Below, piece after piece: positions 1-10,011 of a DNA stretch of 42,223 bases. Each line of letters starts with the position of its first letter. Position 1 is the stretch's first letter. Source of the DNA: Geminicoccaceae bacterium (GTDB lineage: Bacteria > Pseudomonadota > Alphaproteobacteria > Geminicoccales > Geminicoccaceae); NCBI GenBank assembly GCA_020445645.1, contig JAGRGG010000087.1, positions 1 to 42,223 of the forward strand, in the 5' to 3' direction. The translations under genes were made by a program, and so were the position numbers. Under the pieces are notes generated by a model, which saw only the letters and a program-made list of their open reading frames with translations, did no database searches and was not told where the DNA came from.

Positions 1-3
1 CCA

Positions 4-19
4 GCGGACGCGAAGCGTA
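4..19 (-). repeat. Mini-hairpin repeat, copy A
   Basis: The 16-base sequence GCGGACGCGAAGCGTA recurs exactly at 25849-25864 and 35787-35802. Related copies lie at 17320-17334 and 32975-32989. Its core, ACGC-GAA-GCGT, is a 4-bp stem with a three-base loop. Here it lies a few bases beyond the stop codon of the minus-strand S1C-like gene, so the transcript would carry the complement with a UUC loop. It may help stabilise or end transcripts; that is inference. Confidence 0.55.
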
Positions 20-27
20 ATCTTCTA

Positions 28-975
28 CTAGTTCGCCCTCGGCCGATGCAGCATCTCGGCACGGTCGATCGACTGGATGACGACGCGCCCGCCCGCACCC
101 TCGCCCTTGAGGAGGGTGAGGGGGACTTTCGTGCCGGCCGGACCCAGTACCCAGACCTGCCGCCAGAGGTCGACGAGGTCGCCGACCGGCACGTCGCCGA
201 CGGTCGCGATCACGTCGCCCGGCTCGACCCCCGCCTTGTCGGACGGCCCGTCGCGGACGACGCCGGCGACGATCACCCCGGCGTCGGCGTCCTGCGCGTA
301 GATGCCGAGCCAGGGGCGGGGCGGCTCAGGGTTGGTGCCCCGGCGCTTGAGGTCGTCGAGGACCGGGGGGAGGAGGTCGATCGGCACGACCATGTTGCTG
401 GTGTCGCCGGCGGGGGCCTGCTGGAGCATGAGCGAGCCGATCCCGACGAGCCGGCCGTCGGCGTCGATGCAGCCGGCCCCGCCCCAGCGGGGGTGGGCGG
501 GCGAGGTGAACAGGGCGTCGTCGAGGAGGTACTCCCAGTAGCCGGCGAAGGGCTGGCGCTGGACGAGCCGGGCCATGAGGGCACCCTTGACCCCGCCGCC
601 CGCGGCGAGCACGAGCGGGTCCCCGACCCTCAAACCCGCGGCGCTGCCAAGCGGCAGGGCCGGCGCGTCGAGGGCGCCCATCGCCTGGACGAGGCCGAAG
701 CCGGTGATCGGGTCGAAGGCGAGCGGATGGCCGGCGACGGCGCGGCCGTCCACCGTCCGCAGCCACACCTCCTCCGCCTCCATGACGAGGTAGCCGATCG
801 TCAGGACGAGCCCCTTGTCGATGACGACGCCGCTCCCGTCGCGCTCGGTGCCGAGGATGGACGCGCTGAACGCCTCCTCCGGTACTCGGCTGCGCAGCGT
901 GAGAACCGAGCGCAGCACGTCGCCGAGCGGAAAGCGCACCTTATCGTCGGTGGGACGGCTCTCGGCGGGGATCAT
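28..975 (-). CDS. HtrA/S1C-like serine protease homologue with PDZ domain, catalytic triad lost
   Basis: This 315-residue protein has the layout of an S1C (HtrA/Deg) protease: a trypsin-like fold at about residues 35-205 and a PDZ domain at about 222-305. All three catalytic positions are replaced. The usual TNxHVV histidine is Tyr62 (in [10 protein letters not shown]), the aspartate before LAVL is Gly92, and the serine of GNSGGP is Trp164 (in HPRWGGAGC). No signal peptide is visible, so it is probably cytoplasmic. Its ATG overlaps the stop of the glutaryl-CoA dehydrogenase gene by four bases (ATGA), so the two are probably co-translated. It may act as a peptide-binding or scaffold protein rather than a protease; the role is not known. 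Confidence 0.85.
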   Translation of the reverse strand: MIPAESRPTDDKVRFPLGDVLRSVLTLRSRVPEEAFSASILGTERDGSGVVIDKGLVLTIGYLVMEAEEVWLRTVDGRAVAGHPLAFDPITGFGLVQAMGALDAPALPLGSAAGLRVGDPLVLAAGGGVKGALMARLVQRQPFAGYWEYLLDDALFTSPAHPRWGGAGCIDADGRLVGIGSLMLQQAPAGDTSNMVVPIDLLPPVLDDLKRRGTNPEPPRPWLGIYAQDADAGVIVAGVVRDGPSDKAGVEPGDVIATVGDVPVGDLVDLWRQVWVLGPAGTKVPLTLLKGEGAGGRVVIQSIDRAEMLHRPRAN

Positions 976-2195
976 GCCGTGAACGCCTGCAGGCCCGTCT
1001 GCGCCCGTCCCAGGATGAGCGCGTGGATGTCGTGGGTGCCCTCATAGGTGTTGACGGCTTCGAGGTTCATGACGTGGCGGATGACGTGGTACTCGTCCGA
1101 GATCCCGTTGCCGCCGTGGATGTCACGCGACGCCCTGGCGATGTCGAGCGCCTTGCCGCAGTTGTTGCGCTTGATGAGCGAGACCATCTCCGGCGCCACC
1201 CGCCCCTCGTCCATCAGCCGCCCGACCCGGAGCGCCGCCTGGAGGCCGAGCGCCACCTCGGTCTGCATGTCGGCCAGCTTCTTCTGGATCAGCTGGTTCG
1301 CCGCCAGCGGCCGGCCGAACTGCTTGCGGTCGAGCGCGTAGGTGCGGGCGGCGTGCCAGCAGAACTCGGCCGATCCCATCGTCCCCCAGGCGATGCCGTA
1401 GCGGGCGCGGTTGAGGCAGCCGAACGGCCCGCCAAGGCCGCGCACGTCCGGAAAGGCGTTCGCTTCGGGCACCTCGACCTCGTCCAGCATGATCATGCCG
1501 GTCGCCGACGCGCGAAGCGCGCACTTGCCCTCGATCTTCGGCGTCTCGAACCCCTTCATCCCGCGCTCGACGAGAAAGCCCCGGATCCTGCCCTCGTCGT
1601 CCTTCGCCCAGACGACGGCGAGGTCGGCGATCGGGCTGTTGGTGATCCAGTTCTTGGAGCCTGAGATCCTGTAGCCCCCCTCGACCTTCCTCGCCCTCGT
1701 CCGCATCGAGGCCGGGTCCGAGCCCGCGTCCGGCTCGGTGAGCCCGAAGCAGCCGACGATCTCCCCCTTGGCGAGGCCGGGCAGGAAGCGCGCTTTCTGC
1801 TCCTCGGTGCCGTAGGCGTGGATCGGGTGCATGACGAGCGAGCTTTGCACGCTCATCGCCGAGCGGTAGCCCGAATCGACCCGCTCCACCTCGCGGGCGA
1901 CGAGGCCGTAGACGACGTAGGACGCGCCGGCGCCGCCGTACTCTTCTGGGACCGTCGAGCCCAAAAAGCCGAGCGCGCCCATCTCCCGCATGATCTCGCG
2001 GTCGAACCGCTCGTGCCGGCTCGCCTCCAGGACGCGCGGCATGAGGGCGTCCTGGCAGTAATCGCGGGCGGCCTCGACGACGAGCCGCTCGTCCTCGCTC
2101 AACTGCCCATCGAGCAGGAAGGGATCGTCCCAGCGGAACGCGCCCTGCTTCGCCGACGCGGCGCCCGCCTCGCGGCTGATGGCGATGGCGCACAT
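972..2195 (-). CDS. gcdH: Glutaryl-CoA dehydrogenase
   Basis: This is a flavin-dependent acyl-CoA dehydrogenase of 407 residues. The C-terminal block [17 protein letters not shown] is typical of glutaryl-CoA dehydrogenases and contains the catalytic Glu. The flavin and substrate segments [12 protein letters not shown] and NWITNSP are present. The enzyme oxidises and decarboxylates glutaryl-CoA to crotonyl-CoA in lysine, tryptophan and aromatic breakdown, passing electrons to ETF; an ETF-QO gene lies further along. The start at 2195 is preferred to an in-frame start 168 bases upstream because GGGGAGGAAGAGC precedes it as a good ribosome binding site. The upstream extension looks like intergenic sequence containing a hairpin. 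The gene overlaps the S1C-like gene and diverges from the nuclease gene. Confidence 0.93.
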   Translation of the reverse strand: MCAIAISREAGAASAKQGAFRWDDPFLLDGQLSEDERLVVEAARDYCQDALMPRVLEASRHERFDREIMREMGALGFLGSTVPEEYGGAGASYVVYGLVAREVERVDSGYRSAMSVQSSLVMHPIHAYGTEEQKARFLPGLAKGEIVGCFGLTEPDAGSDPASMRTRARKVEGGYRISGSKNWITNSPIADLAVVWAKDDEGRIRGFLVERGMKGFETPKIEGKCALRASATGMIMLDEVEVPEANAFPDVRGLGGPFGCLNRARYGIAWGTMGSAEFCWHAARTYALDRKQFGRPLAANQLIQKKLADMQTEVALGLQAALRVGRLMDEGRVAPEMVSLIKRNNCGKALDIARASRDIHGGNGISDEYHVIRHVMNLEAVNTYEGTHDIHALILGRAQTGLQAFTA

Positions 2196-2245
2196 GCTCT
2201 TCCTCCCCGGCTGCCAAGGTCGCCGCCCACGATATGGCCTCCGCC

Positions 2246-2266
2246 CCCCGCCCTGCAAGGGCGGGG
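2246..2266. promoter_or_regulatory. Hairpin in the gcdH/nuclease divergent intergenic region
   Basis: A perfect 9-bp inverted repeat, CCCCGCCCT-GCA-AGGGCGGGG, sits between the divergent gcdH and thermonuclease starts. It could be an operator or a small repeat element. No second copy was noticed in the window. Confidence 0.4.
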
Positions 2267-2350
2267 TCTCGGCGTATGCCCCTCGTGCCCTACCGGCTTT
2301 CCACGCCGGACCGATGGTTCTACGGTCCGTGAAAAGAGGGAACGCCGGCC

Positions 2351-3010
2351 ATGCGCTTGACAAGTGCGGCCTTCGCCGTCGCGTGGCTGATCGCCACGTG
2401 CCTACCCGCCCTGGCGGAAGAGATCAGGGGCCGCGTCGTCGCCATCACCGACGGCGACACGCTCACCGTGCTCGACCACGCCCATACGCAGATCAAGATA
2501 AGGCTCGCCGAGATCGACACGCCCGAGAAGGGCCAGCCCTACGGCAGCCAAGCCAAGCTGCTCCTGTCCGACCTCGCCTTCGGCCATGAGGTGACGGTCG
2601 ACGTCCAGGACACCGACCGCTACGGCCGCAGCGTCGGCCGGGTCCACGCCGCGAGCGTCGACGTCAACGCCGAGATGGTCCGCGCGGGCGCCGCCTGGGC
2701 CTACCGTCAGTACCTGCACGACGTGTCCCTCCTGGCGCTCGAAGCCGAGGCCCGCGACGCTAGGCGGGGCTTGTGGGCGTTACCCAAAGCCCAGCGCACG
2801 CCGCCTTGGGACTGGCGCCGCGCCAAGCGCACGCCCGCCATCACCGTGGCGCGGAGTACGGGTTCGGCTTGCGGCGCCAAGCGCTACTGCAAGCAAATGG
2901 CGAGCTGCGACGAGGCGACCTTCTACCTGAAGCAATGCGGCCTGACGCGCCTGGACGGCGACGGCGACGGCGTCCCCTGCGAGAGCTTGTGCAGGGTACT
3001 TACCCAATGA
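2351..3010 (+). CDS. Secreted thermonuclease with C-terminal excalibur domain
   Basis: The 219-residue protein starts with a signal peptide (about residues 1-22, ending CLPALAEE). A staphylococcal-nuclease domain follows at about 24-145. The catalytic set is intact: Asp34 and Asp36 in DGDT, Asp56 and Glu59 in RLAEIDTPE with Arg51, and Arg93 in DRYGR. The C-terminus (about 172-215) matches the excalibur calcium-binding domain, with paired cysteines and [10 protein letters not shown]. The protein should be exported and cut DNA or RNA in a calcium-dependent way. GAGGG upstream of the ATG is a plausible ribosome binding site. Its stop TGA directly abuts the stop of the convergent amn gene, leaving no room for a separate terminator. 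Confidence 0.9.
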   Translation: MRLTSAAFAVAWLIATCLPALAEEIRGRVVAITDGDTLTVLDHAHTQIKIRLAEIDTPEKGQPYGSQAKLLLSDLAFGHEVTVDVQDTDRYGRSVGRVHAASVDVNAEMVRAGAAWAYRQYLHDVSLLALEAEARDARRGLWALPKAQRTPPWDWRRAKRTPAITVARSTGSACGAKRYCKQMASCDEATFYLKQCGLTRLDGDGDGVPCESLCRVLTQ

Positions 3011-4492
3011 TCAACGAAACGCCGGCTCGTCAAAGCTCCTGAGCTTGCGCGAGTGCAGCCGTTCCGGCCCCTGCTCGCGGAGCAGGCGGATGGTGTCGAG
3101 GCCAATCAGCAGGTGCTGGTTGACCCGCTCCTGGTAGAAGCGGTTCGCCATGCCGCGCAGCTTGATCTCGCCGTGGAGCGGCTTGTCGGAGACGCAGAGC
3201 AGCGTGCCGTAGGGGACGCGAAAGCGCAGCCCGTTCGCGGCGATCGTGGCGCTCTCCATGTCGACGGCGATGGTCTTCGCTTGGTTCAGCCTCTTGAACA
3301 GCTCGTCGTAGCGCAGTTCCCAGTTACGGTTCGCCGTCGTCGCCACCGTACCCGTCCGCATCCTGAGCTTCGCGTCGTGGCCCTTGAGCCCGGTGACGTT
3401 GGCGACGGCCTCCTGGAGCGCCACCTGCACCTCGGCGATCGGCGGTATGGGCACGAAGGGCGGCACCTCCTGGTCGAGGACATGGTCCTCCCGGACGTAG
3501 CCGTGCGCCAGCACGTAGTCGCCGAGCTGCTGCGAGCGCCGGAGCCCGGCGCAGTGGCCGAGCATCAGCCAGCAGTGCGGGCGCATGACGGCGACGTGGT
3601 CGGTGATCGTCCGGGCGTTCGAGGGACCGACGCCGATGTTGACCATCGTCACGCCCGATCCGTCCGGGCGGGTCAGATGGTAGGCCGGCATCTGCGGCAG
3701 GTGGGCGGGCATCGCCCCCGTCGCCTCGACGGCTTGGAAGCGGGGGTTGAAGGTGGTGACGTTGCCGGGCGCCACGAAGCGGTCGTAGGCTTTCCCCTCG
3801 GTGACTTCCCGGAGGGCGAGGTCGACGAAGTCGTCGATGTAGCGCTGATAGTTGGTCAACAGCACGTAGCGTTGGAAGGCACGGGGGGAAGTGCCCGTAT
3901 AGTGGTAGAGCCGCTGGAGGCTGTAGTCGACGCGCTCGGCCGTGAAGAGCGAGAGCGGCTTCGGCTCGCCGAGGACGCTTTCCCGCGTGCCGTTGGCGAT
4001 GGCGTCGTCGGTCGCCGACAGGTCCGGCACGGGAAAGCGCAGGACGATCTCCTGCGCCTGCGCCGCCGTGATCGCCGTGCGCCCCACGTCGACGACGTAG
4101 GGCAGGGGGATCGGCCGTCCGCTGACGCCGACGACGACCGGCACGCCGTGATTCTCCATGATGAGGCGGAGCTGGTTCTCGTAGTAGGCGGCGAACAGGT
4201 CCGGACGGGTCAGGGTCGTGCCGTAGAAGCCGGGGTCGTGCAAGGCCCCGAAGGCGAGCCTGCCGTCGAGGCGCAGATTGTTGCTGGCGACGCCGAGCCC
4301 CACATAGGGGTAGAACGCAACCGGTCGCGCCGGTACCCGCCCTGTTGCCAGGAAGTCCTCGAAGGCGCCGCGCAGACGGGCGACCGCCCCGTCGTAGAGG
4401 GCGCGGATCCGCGCCACCGCCTGCGCCGGATCCTTCTCGACGCTGAGGTCGGTGATGCCGTAAAGGGCGAAGGGGCCGGCCGGATCGGTCAT
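3011..4492 (-). CDS. amn: AMP nucleosidase
   Basis: This 493-residue protein matches AMP nucleosidase, which hydrolyses AMP to adenine and ribose 5-phosphate. It has the N-terminal Amn-specific domain and a C-terminal nucleoside-phosphorylase fold with VGVGPSNART, MLGHCAGLR and AVDMESATIAANG. The length is close to the E. coli enzyme (484 residues). The start at 4492 is chosen over an in-frame codon 54 bases upstream because the protein then begins MTDPAGPFALYGI. Extra upstream residues would crowd the divergent ABC-F gene. Its stop abuts that of the nuclease gene. Confidence 0.92.
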   Translation of the reverse strand: MTDPAGPFALYGITDLSVEKDPAQAVARIRALYDGAVARLRGAFEDFLATGRVPARPVAFYPYVGLGVASNNLRLDGRLAFGALHDPGFYGTTLTRPDLFAAYYENQLRLIMENHGVPVVVGVSGRPIPLPYVVDVGRTAITAAQAQEIVLRFPVPDLSATDDAIANGTRESVLGEPKPLSLFTAERVDYSLQRLYHYTGTSPRAFQRYVLLTNYQRYIDDFVDLALREVTEGKAYDRFVAPGNVTTFNPRFQAVEATGAMPAHLPQMPAYHLTRPDGSGVTMVNIGVGPSNARTITDHVAVMRPHCWLMLGHCAGLRRSQQLGDYVLAHGYVREDHVLDQEVPPFVPIPPIAEVQVALQEAVANVTGLKGHDAKLRMRTGTVATTANRNWELRYDELFKRLNQAKTIAVDMESATIAANGLRFRVPYGTLLCVSDKPLHGEIKLRGMANRFYQERVNQHLLIGLDTIRLLREQGPERLHSRKLRSFDEPAFR

Positions 4493-4565
4493 GCCGTGCG
4501 AAATCCCTGGCTGTTGCACGCCCGTCTGTAGCACACCCGCCCCCACCCTTCACGCCGGAGAACGC

Positions 4566-6401
4566 ATGGCGCCCCTCCTCCTCAGCCTGCGCGACGCGAA
4601 GGTCGTCCAGGCCGATCGCACGCTCTTCGACGGCCTTGAGATCGAGGTCGCGGAGGGCGAGCGGATCTGCCTCGTCGGCCGCAACGGCACCGGCAAGTCG
4701 ACCTTGTTGAAGCTGCTGGCCGGCAAGCTCGACCTCGACGGCGGCGGGCGCTTCCAGCAGCCGCGCACCCTTGCAGCCTACCTGCCGCAGGAGCCGGAGG
4801 TGGAGCCCGGCGCCACCTTGCGCACGCGCGTCATGGAAAGCCTGCCTGAGGCCGAGCGGGGCTTCGACAACGCCTACCGCGCCGACCAGCTTCTCGCCGA
4901 GCTTGGCCTCGATCCGGAGCGCGACGCCGACGGCCTCTCCGGCGGCGAGCGGCGGCGGGTGAGCATTGCCCGACTCCTCGTCGCCGAGCCCGACATCCTC
5001 CTCCTCGACGAGCCGACGAACCACCTCGATCTGCCGACGATCGAGTGGCTCGAAGCCCGTCTCGCCGCGTTCAGGGGCGGCCTCGTCCTCGTCAGCCACG
5101 ACCGCCGCTTCCTGGAGCGGGTGAGCAACCGCACGTGGTGGCTCGACCGGGGCCGCGTCCACCGGAACGAGGCTGGCTACGCCGCCTTCGCCGCCTGGAG
5201 CGCCGCCCTCGTGGAAGCCGAGGAGAAGGAGCAGGCGCGGCTGACCCAGCACCTGAAGCTGGAGGAGCACTGGCTGCATCGGGGCGTCACCGCGCGGCGC
5301 AAGCGCAACCAGGGACGGCTCGCCAAGCTGGAGACCCTCCGCCGGCAGCGCCGCGACTACCTGCGCCAGCCGGGGCAGGCCCGCCTCCAAGCGAAGACGG
5401 CCGAAGGTGGCGGGGCGATGGTGATCGAGGCCGAGGGGATCGAGAAGGCCTACGCGGGCCGCACCGTGATCCGTCCCTTCTCGACCCGCGTGCAGCGCGG
5501 CGACCGGATCGGGATCGTCGGCCCGAACGGCGCCGGCAAGACCACGCTCCTGAAGCTCCTCCTGGGCGAAACCCTGCCCGACGCGGGCAGGGTACGGCAC
5601 GGTACCGGCCTCGTCATCGCCCGCTACGAGCAGGACCGAGCCTCGCTCGACCCGAAGGCGACGCCCTGGACGACCCTTTGTCCCGATGGCGGCGATCAGG
5701 TGCGGGTCCAGGGCCAGTGGCGTCACGTCGTCGGCTACCTCCGCGACTTCCTCTTTCACGAGGAGCAGGTGCTCACGCCCGTGGAGGCGCTGTCGGGCGG
5801 TGAGCGCAACCGTCTCCTCCTCGCCCGCATTTTGGCCGAGCCCGCGAACCTCTTCGTCCTCGACGAGCCCACCAACGACCTCGACCTCGACACGCTCGAC
5901 CTCCTGGAGGACGTGCTCGCCGATTACGATGGAACGCTCCTCCTCGTCAGCCACGACCGCGACTTCCTCGACCGCATCGTCACCTCGACGATCCTCCTGG
6001 AGGGAGACGGAACGGCCGCCGAATACGCTGGCGGCTACGCCGATATGGCCCGCCAGCGGGCGGAACCCCAAGGGGTCGCACCCGTCCGCGCCCCGTCGCC
6101 GGCAGCACCCTCGGCCGCGAAGCAGGGCTACATCCTACGCAAGGAACAGGCCCGGCTCCTGCGCGAGCTTGATCGCCTGCCGGGGCGGATCGACGCCGCG
6201 ACGGGGGCCATCGCTCGGATCGAGGCCGACCTCGCCGATCCCGTCCTCTACGCCGGAAAGCCCGAGCGGGTGGCCGAGTTGGCGGGACGCCTGGAAGCGG
6301 CGCGCGCCGAGAAGGCAGGCTTAGAGGAGCGCTGGCTCGAGCTTGAGATGCTCAAGGAGACCCTCGAGGATGAAGCCGAGGGGCTCCGTCCGCCCGGATG
6401 A
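4566..6401 (+). CDS. uup: ABC-F family ATPase (Uup-like)
   Basis: This is a soluble protein of 611 residues with two ABC ATPase domains and no membrane segment. The first domain has Walker A GRNGTGKS (residues 38-45), signature LSGGERRRVS and Walker B ILLLDEPTNHLD. The second has GPNGAGKT, LSGGERNRLL and LFVLDEPTNDLD. A charged linker lies between them, and a C-terminal coiled coil begins after an Ala/Pro-rich stretch, as in Uup. ABC-F proteins act on ribosomes, and Uup is also linked to DNA transposition stability. The start at 4566 follows GGAGAACGC; the earlier in-frame start would overlap the amn promoter. The Uup assignment rests on the C-terminal coiled coil. Confidence 0.9.
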   Translation: MAPLLLSLRDAKVVQADRTLFDGLEIEVAEGERICLVGRNGTGKSTLLKLLAGKLDLDGGGRFQQPRTLAAYLPQEPEVEPGATLRTRVMESLPEAERGFDNAYRADQLLAELGLDPERDADGLSGGERRRVSIARLLVAEPDILLLDEPTNHLDLPTIEWLEARLAAFRGGLVLVSHDRRFLERVSNRTWWLDRGRVHRNEAGYAAFAAWSAALVEAEEKEQARLTQHLKLEEHWLHRGVTARRKRNQGRLAKLETLRRQRRDYLRQPGQARLQAKTAEGGGAMVIEAEGIEKAYAGRTVIRPFSTRVQRGDRIGIVGPNGAGKTTLLKLLLGETLPDAGRVRHGTGLVIARYEQDRASLDPKATPWTTLCPDGGDQVRVQGQWRHVVGYLRDFLFHEEQVLTPVEALSGGERNRLLLARILAEPANLFVLDEPTNDLDLDTLDLLEDVLADYDGTLLLVSHDRDFLDRIVTSTILLEGDGTAAEYAGGYADMARQRAEPQGVAPVRAPSPAAPSAAKQGYILRKEQARLLRELDRLPGRIDAATGAIARIEADLADPVLYAGKPERVAELAGRLEAARAEKAGLEERWLELEMLKETLEDEAEGLRPPG

Positions 6402-6448
6402 GGTCGGCTTGCAACCGACACCACCGGCCCGTCCAAAAGGAGAATGGG

Positions 6449-6658
6449 ATGCAGACGTTGCGCGTGAAAGGAATGCGGGGTGAGCCGTGCGTCCGCAGGA
6501 TCACCGAGGCCATCCGAGGGGTCGAGCCGATGGCGAACGTCGAGGTCGATCTTGGCGAGGGGGGCGAGGGGACCGTCGCCGTCTACGGCGTCGGCGACCT
6601 GGAGCCCGTCGTCCAGGCGATCCGGAGCACCGGCTACGAGGTCGAGGGAATGGCCTGA
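6449..6658 (+). CDS. Heavy-metal-associated (HMA) domain protein with altered metal motif
   Basis: This 69-residue protein has the size and pattern of a copper-chaperone-like HMA domain (a beta start, motif, helix, and C-terminal GYEVEGMA). The expected GMxCxxC metal loop reads GMRGEPCV, so the first cysteine is glycine and only one thiol remains. The start is set by AAAGGAGA eight bases before the ATG. It follows the ABC-F gene by about 50 bases on the same strand and converges on the pilin gene. It may not bind copper in the usual way. Confidence 0.75.
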   Translation: MQTLRVKGMRGEPCVRRITEAIRGVEPMANVEVDLGEGGEGTVAVYGVGDLEPVVQAIRSTGYEVEGMA

Positions 6659-6667
6659 ACCTCAACG

Positions 6668-6859
6668 TCAGCTTGAGGAGGTGACGCCGCTGAAGCCTTC
6701 GTCGATCCTGTCCTTCAAATAGCCCCACAAGCTACCGTTCGTCCCGGAGAGGGCGGTAAGCCCGCTCAACATGGCGATCACGACGAGGGCGACGATGAGC
6801 CCGTACTCGATTGCGACGGCGCCCCGCTGGCAACGCCGCAAATGCCTCAACCCCCGCAA
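6668..6859 (-). CDS. Flp/Fap-type type IVb pilin, orphan
   Basis: The 63-residue product has the Flp prepilin pattern: a short basic leader ending in Gly13, then AVAIEYGLIVALVVIAML. This gives Glu at +5 and Tyr at +6 of the mature protein, inside a hydrophobic helix. The TTG at 6859 is chosen because GGAGGA lies eight bases upstream. A longer reading from 6892 (also TTG) has no ribosome binding site. No tad/cpa assembly genes are nearby, so the machinery must lie elsewhere. A perfect TTAA-N7-TTAA box lies about 57 bases upstream. In Caulobacter the Flp pilin gene pilA is activated by CtrA. Confidence 0.82.
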   Translation of the reverse strand: MRGLRHLRRCQRGAVAIEYGLIVALVVIAMLSGLTALSGTNGSLWGYLKDRIDEGFSGVTSSS

Positions 6860-6916
6860 TACCCGTCTCCTCCGGCGCGCCACCGACGCCAAGGCCGAGA
6901 GTGTGAACCGAAGGCG

Positions 6917-6927
6917 TTAAGGTGGCG

Positions 6928-6931
<4 letters not shown>
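6917..6931 (-). promoter_or_regulatory. CtrA-type box upstream of the Flp pilin gene
   Basis: On the minus strand the sequence TTAACGCCACCTTAAC contains TTAA, exactly seven bases, then TTAA, which is the full CtrA consensus spacing. It forms part of an 11-base direct repeat of GGCGTTAAGG (6913-6922 and 6924-6933 on the plus strand). It overlaps the stop codon of dusA and lies about 57 bases before the pilin start. Activation by CtrA is inferred from the site and from the known regulation of pilA. Confidence 0.65.
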
Positions 6932-7946
<1,015 letters not shown>

Positions 7947-7950
<4 letters not shown>

Positions 7951-8348
7951 GCCTTGCCCTTCGGCTCCAGCTTCAAGGCCGCCGAGTTCAGGCAGTAGCG
8001 CAGGCCGGTGGGCTCGGGGCCGTCCGGGAAGACGTGGCCGAGGTGGGCGTCGCAGCGGGCGCAGAGGACCTCGGTGCGGCGCATGAAGAGGCCGCGGTCC
8101 TCCTTCTCGGCGACGGGGGCGCCCTCGATCGGCTTGTAGAAGGACGGCCAGCCCGTGCCGCTGTCGAACTTCGTCTCGCTCGGGAAGAGGGGCGTGCCGC
8201 AGCAGACGCAGGCGTAGGTGCCGGGCGTCTTCGTGTCGTGGTAGCGGCCGGTGAAGGCGCGCTCGGTGCCGTGCTTGCGCGCGACCTTGTATTCCTCCGG
8301 GCTCAGCTGCGCCCGCCACTCGGCGTCGGTTTTCTCGACCTTGTCCAT
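7947..8348 (-). CDS. msrB: Peptide-methionine (R)-S-oxide reductase
   Basis: This 133-residue protein repairs R-methionine sulfoxide in proteins. It has the two zinc CxxC pairs (CVCC and CARC), the GTGWPSF substrate loop and the catalytic cysteine in RYCLNSAAL. The start [12 protein letters not shown] at 8348 follows GGAACGGACGG and matches the usual N-terminus. An ATG at 8369, seven residues earlier, is the alternative. Its stop overlaps the TTG of dusA. No signal peptide is present, so it is cytoplasmic. Confidence 0.92.
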
Positions 8349-8412
8349 CGTGCCGTCCGTTCCGTTCATGTGGCACCGGATATGGGGATTCCGGACCCGC
8401 CCCGCCAGACCG

Positions 8413-8826
8413 TCAGGCCTCGCGCGCCGCCTCGGCGGCGGCGACGAAGGGCAGGAGCACGCATTCGTGACGGCTGCGGACGGCGCGTACGGGCGTGAAG
8501 GCGTCGAGGCCGGAAAGGGGAAGGTCCTCGATTTCGCCCCTGAGCCACGCCTTCACGGCGTCGTGCAGCCCGTCGAGCCCGTCCAAGGGGTAGGCGCGCA
8601 GCCCATCGGCGACGAGGGCGGCGGCGGCCTCGGTGAGCAGGCAGCCGCGCGTCTCGTGGGCGATCTCGGCGACCCGGCCGGCGTCGGCGGCGAGCTGGAG
8701 ACGGATCCGGTCGCCGCAGAGCGGGTTGTCGGCCTCGGCGACGCCGTCCGGCGAATCGAGGCTGCCCCCGCCCGACTTCGAGCGGGCAAGCGCCATGATG
8801 GCGTCGTTGTAGAGGCTGGCGCTCAC
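8413..8826 (-). CDS. sufU: SufU/NifU-N-like iron-sulfur scaffold or sulfur acceptor
   Basis: This 137-residue protein has the three conserved cysteines of the IscU/SufU fold: Cys37 in NPLCGDR, Cys62 in RGCLLTEA and Cys122 in RHECVLLPF, with Asp39 after the first. SufU-type proteins accept persulfide from SufS or build Fe-S clusters. The GTG start shares GTGA with the stop of the DUF3616 gene. A SufS-type desulfurase gene lies just upstream of that. Whether it serves general Fe-S assembly or the cox enzyme is not decided by the sequence. Confidence 0.85.
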   Translation of the reverse strand: MSASLYNDAIMALARSKSGGGSLDSPDGVAEADNPLCGDRIRLQLAADAGRVAEIAHETRGCLLTEAAAALVADGLRAYPLDGLDGLHDAVKAWLRGEIEDLPLSGLDAFTPVRAVRSRHECVLLPFVAAAEAAREA

Positions 8827-9992
8827 GGTCTGTCGTCCTTCTTCTTTTTCCGGTGCTTCTTCGACCCGCTTTCCGAAGGTATCTCCGGCAGGTGGAACAC
8901 GTCGGCGTCAAGGCCGACGCCGTCGTCGTGCTGTCGGTCCTTGGACGGGGTGTCGTAGAGGATCAGGACCTCGACCCTCCCCGTCTCGTCCTCCATGAGC
9001 GCGAGCCCCTCCGGATGGTCGACGCCCTCGCCGTAGGGCAAGGCCGCGACCAGGACGAGGTCGTCCCGGGTCACGACGGCGGCGGTCTCGTCGCCCTTCA
9101 GGGCCGATGGCCAGAGGTAGAGGTAGACCGGCCCGTCGAGGTCCATCGTCGGCCCGGCCAGGATCAGGACGTGGTCGCCGTGGCGGCGCAGCTCGCGGAC
9201 GCCGAGCCCGCCCAGGTCGAGGAAGTGCTTGCGGTAGCATCCCCCGTCGCCGAGCTTGGCGAGCTTCAGGCTGCCGTCGCCGCGTCCCCGCACCCCCACC
9301 TCGACGACGATCGCCCAGCCGCGCAGGACGGGGCCGCGCAGGCCGATGAACACCCGCTCGCCCTTGACGGCGAGCCCCTCGACGTCGAAGCCGTTCTCCT
9401 TCGCCGGCACCTCCATGAAGGGGGCCAAGTGCTCGTCCTTCATGAGAAGGGCACGCAGGTCGTTGCCCTTCCTCTTGCGGTAGCGCAAGGCACCGGCCAT
9501 GCGCGCGGGTGCCGCGTCGTCGAGCTCCACCTGTCGTGCCGGGCGCTGCGAGCCCGGCTGGTCGCCGTCGCCCAGGAGCGCCAAGCGTCCGAGGAAATAG
9601 CGGTTCGGGCTGTCCTTCAGCTCGCTCAGGCGGTCGAGCACCGTCGCCGCGTCGTTCTCGTCGCTCTTCGGCTTCTTGCGGGTGCGGCTGTGCGAGCCGA
9701 CGATCCAGAGGTAGCCCTCGTCGACGGCGAGGCCCTCGATGTCCATTTCCTCGCCTCGGCCCTCGGGCAGGTCGACGTAGTCGGCGATGGCGAAGGAAGC
9801 GTGCGCCCCGAAGCCGCCGTCCGCCTCCAGGGTGAGCCGCTCGACCCGGGCGAACTCGTCGTTCGCCGTCCAGAGGTCCGGGCCGTGGGTGGTGGCGGCC
9901 GAGAGGTCGCCCCGGACGGCCTCGTCCTTGTCGGCCGCGCGCGTCAGCCTGATGGGCGCCCGCCGCGCCGCCGTCGCCGGCTCCTTCGTCAT
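8823..9992 (-). CDS. DUF3616 domain protein of unknown function
   Basis: This 389-residue protein is recognisable as DUF3616, with blocks such as MDIEGLAVDEGYLWIVGSHS and GFDVEGLAVKGERVFIGLRGP. They suggest a beta-propeller-like repeat fold. It has no signal peptide and ends in a strongly basic Lys-rich tail. The start at 9992 follows AGGGGGACGGACG; an ATG at 10010 lacks such a site. It sits between sufS and sufU with tight spacing, so it is probably in the same operon. No enzymatic motif was recognised. Confidence 0.8.
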   Translation of the reverse strand: MTKEPATAARRAPIRLTRAADKDEAVRGDLSAATTHGPDLWTANDEFARVERLTLEADGGFGAHASFAIADYVDLPEGRGEEMDIEGLAVDEGYLWIVGSHSRTRKKPKSDENDAATVLDRLSELKDSPNRYFLGRLALLGDGDQPGSQRPARQVELDDAAPARMAGALRYRKRKGNDLRALLMKDEHLAPFMEVPAKENGFDVEGLAVKGERVFIGLRGPVLRGWAIVVEVGVRGRGDGSLKLAKLGDGGCYRKHFLDLGGLGVRELRRHGDHVLILAGPTMDLDGPVYLYLWPSALKGDETAAVVTRDDLVLVAALPYGEGVDHPEGLALMEDETGRVEVLILYDTPSKDRQHDDGVGLDADVFHLPEIPSESGSKKHRKKKKDDRP

Positions 9993-10011
9993 CGTCCGTC
10001 CCCCTGCCATG

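Noticed and set aside
3324-6071. A 915-residue open frame on the minus strand opposite the ABC-F gene and amn
   Set aside because: It is the antisense of two well-identified genes, with Arg/Ala/Pro-rich, low-complexity sequence typical of shadow frames in GC-rich DNA.
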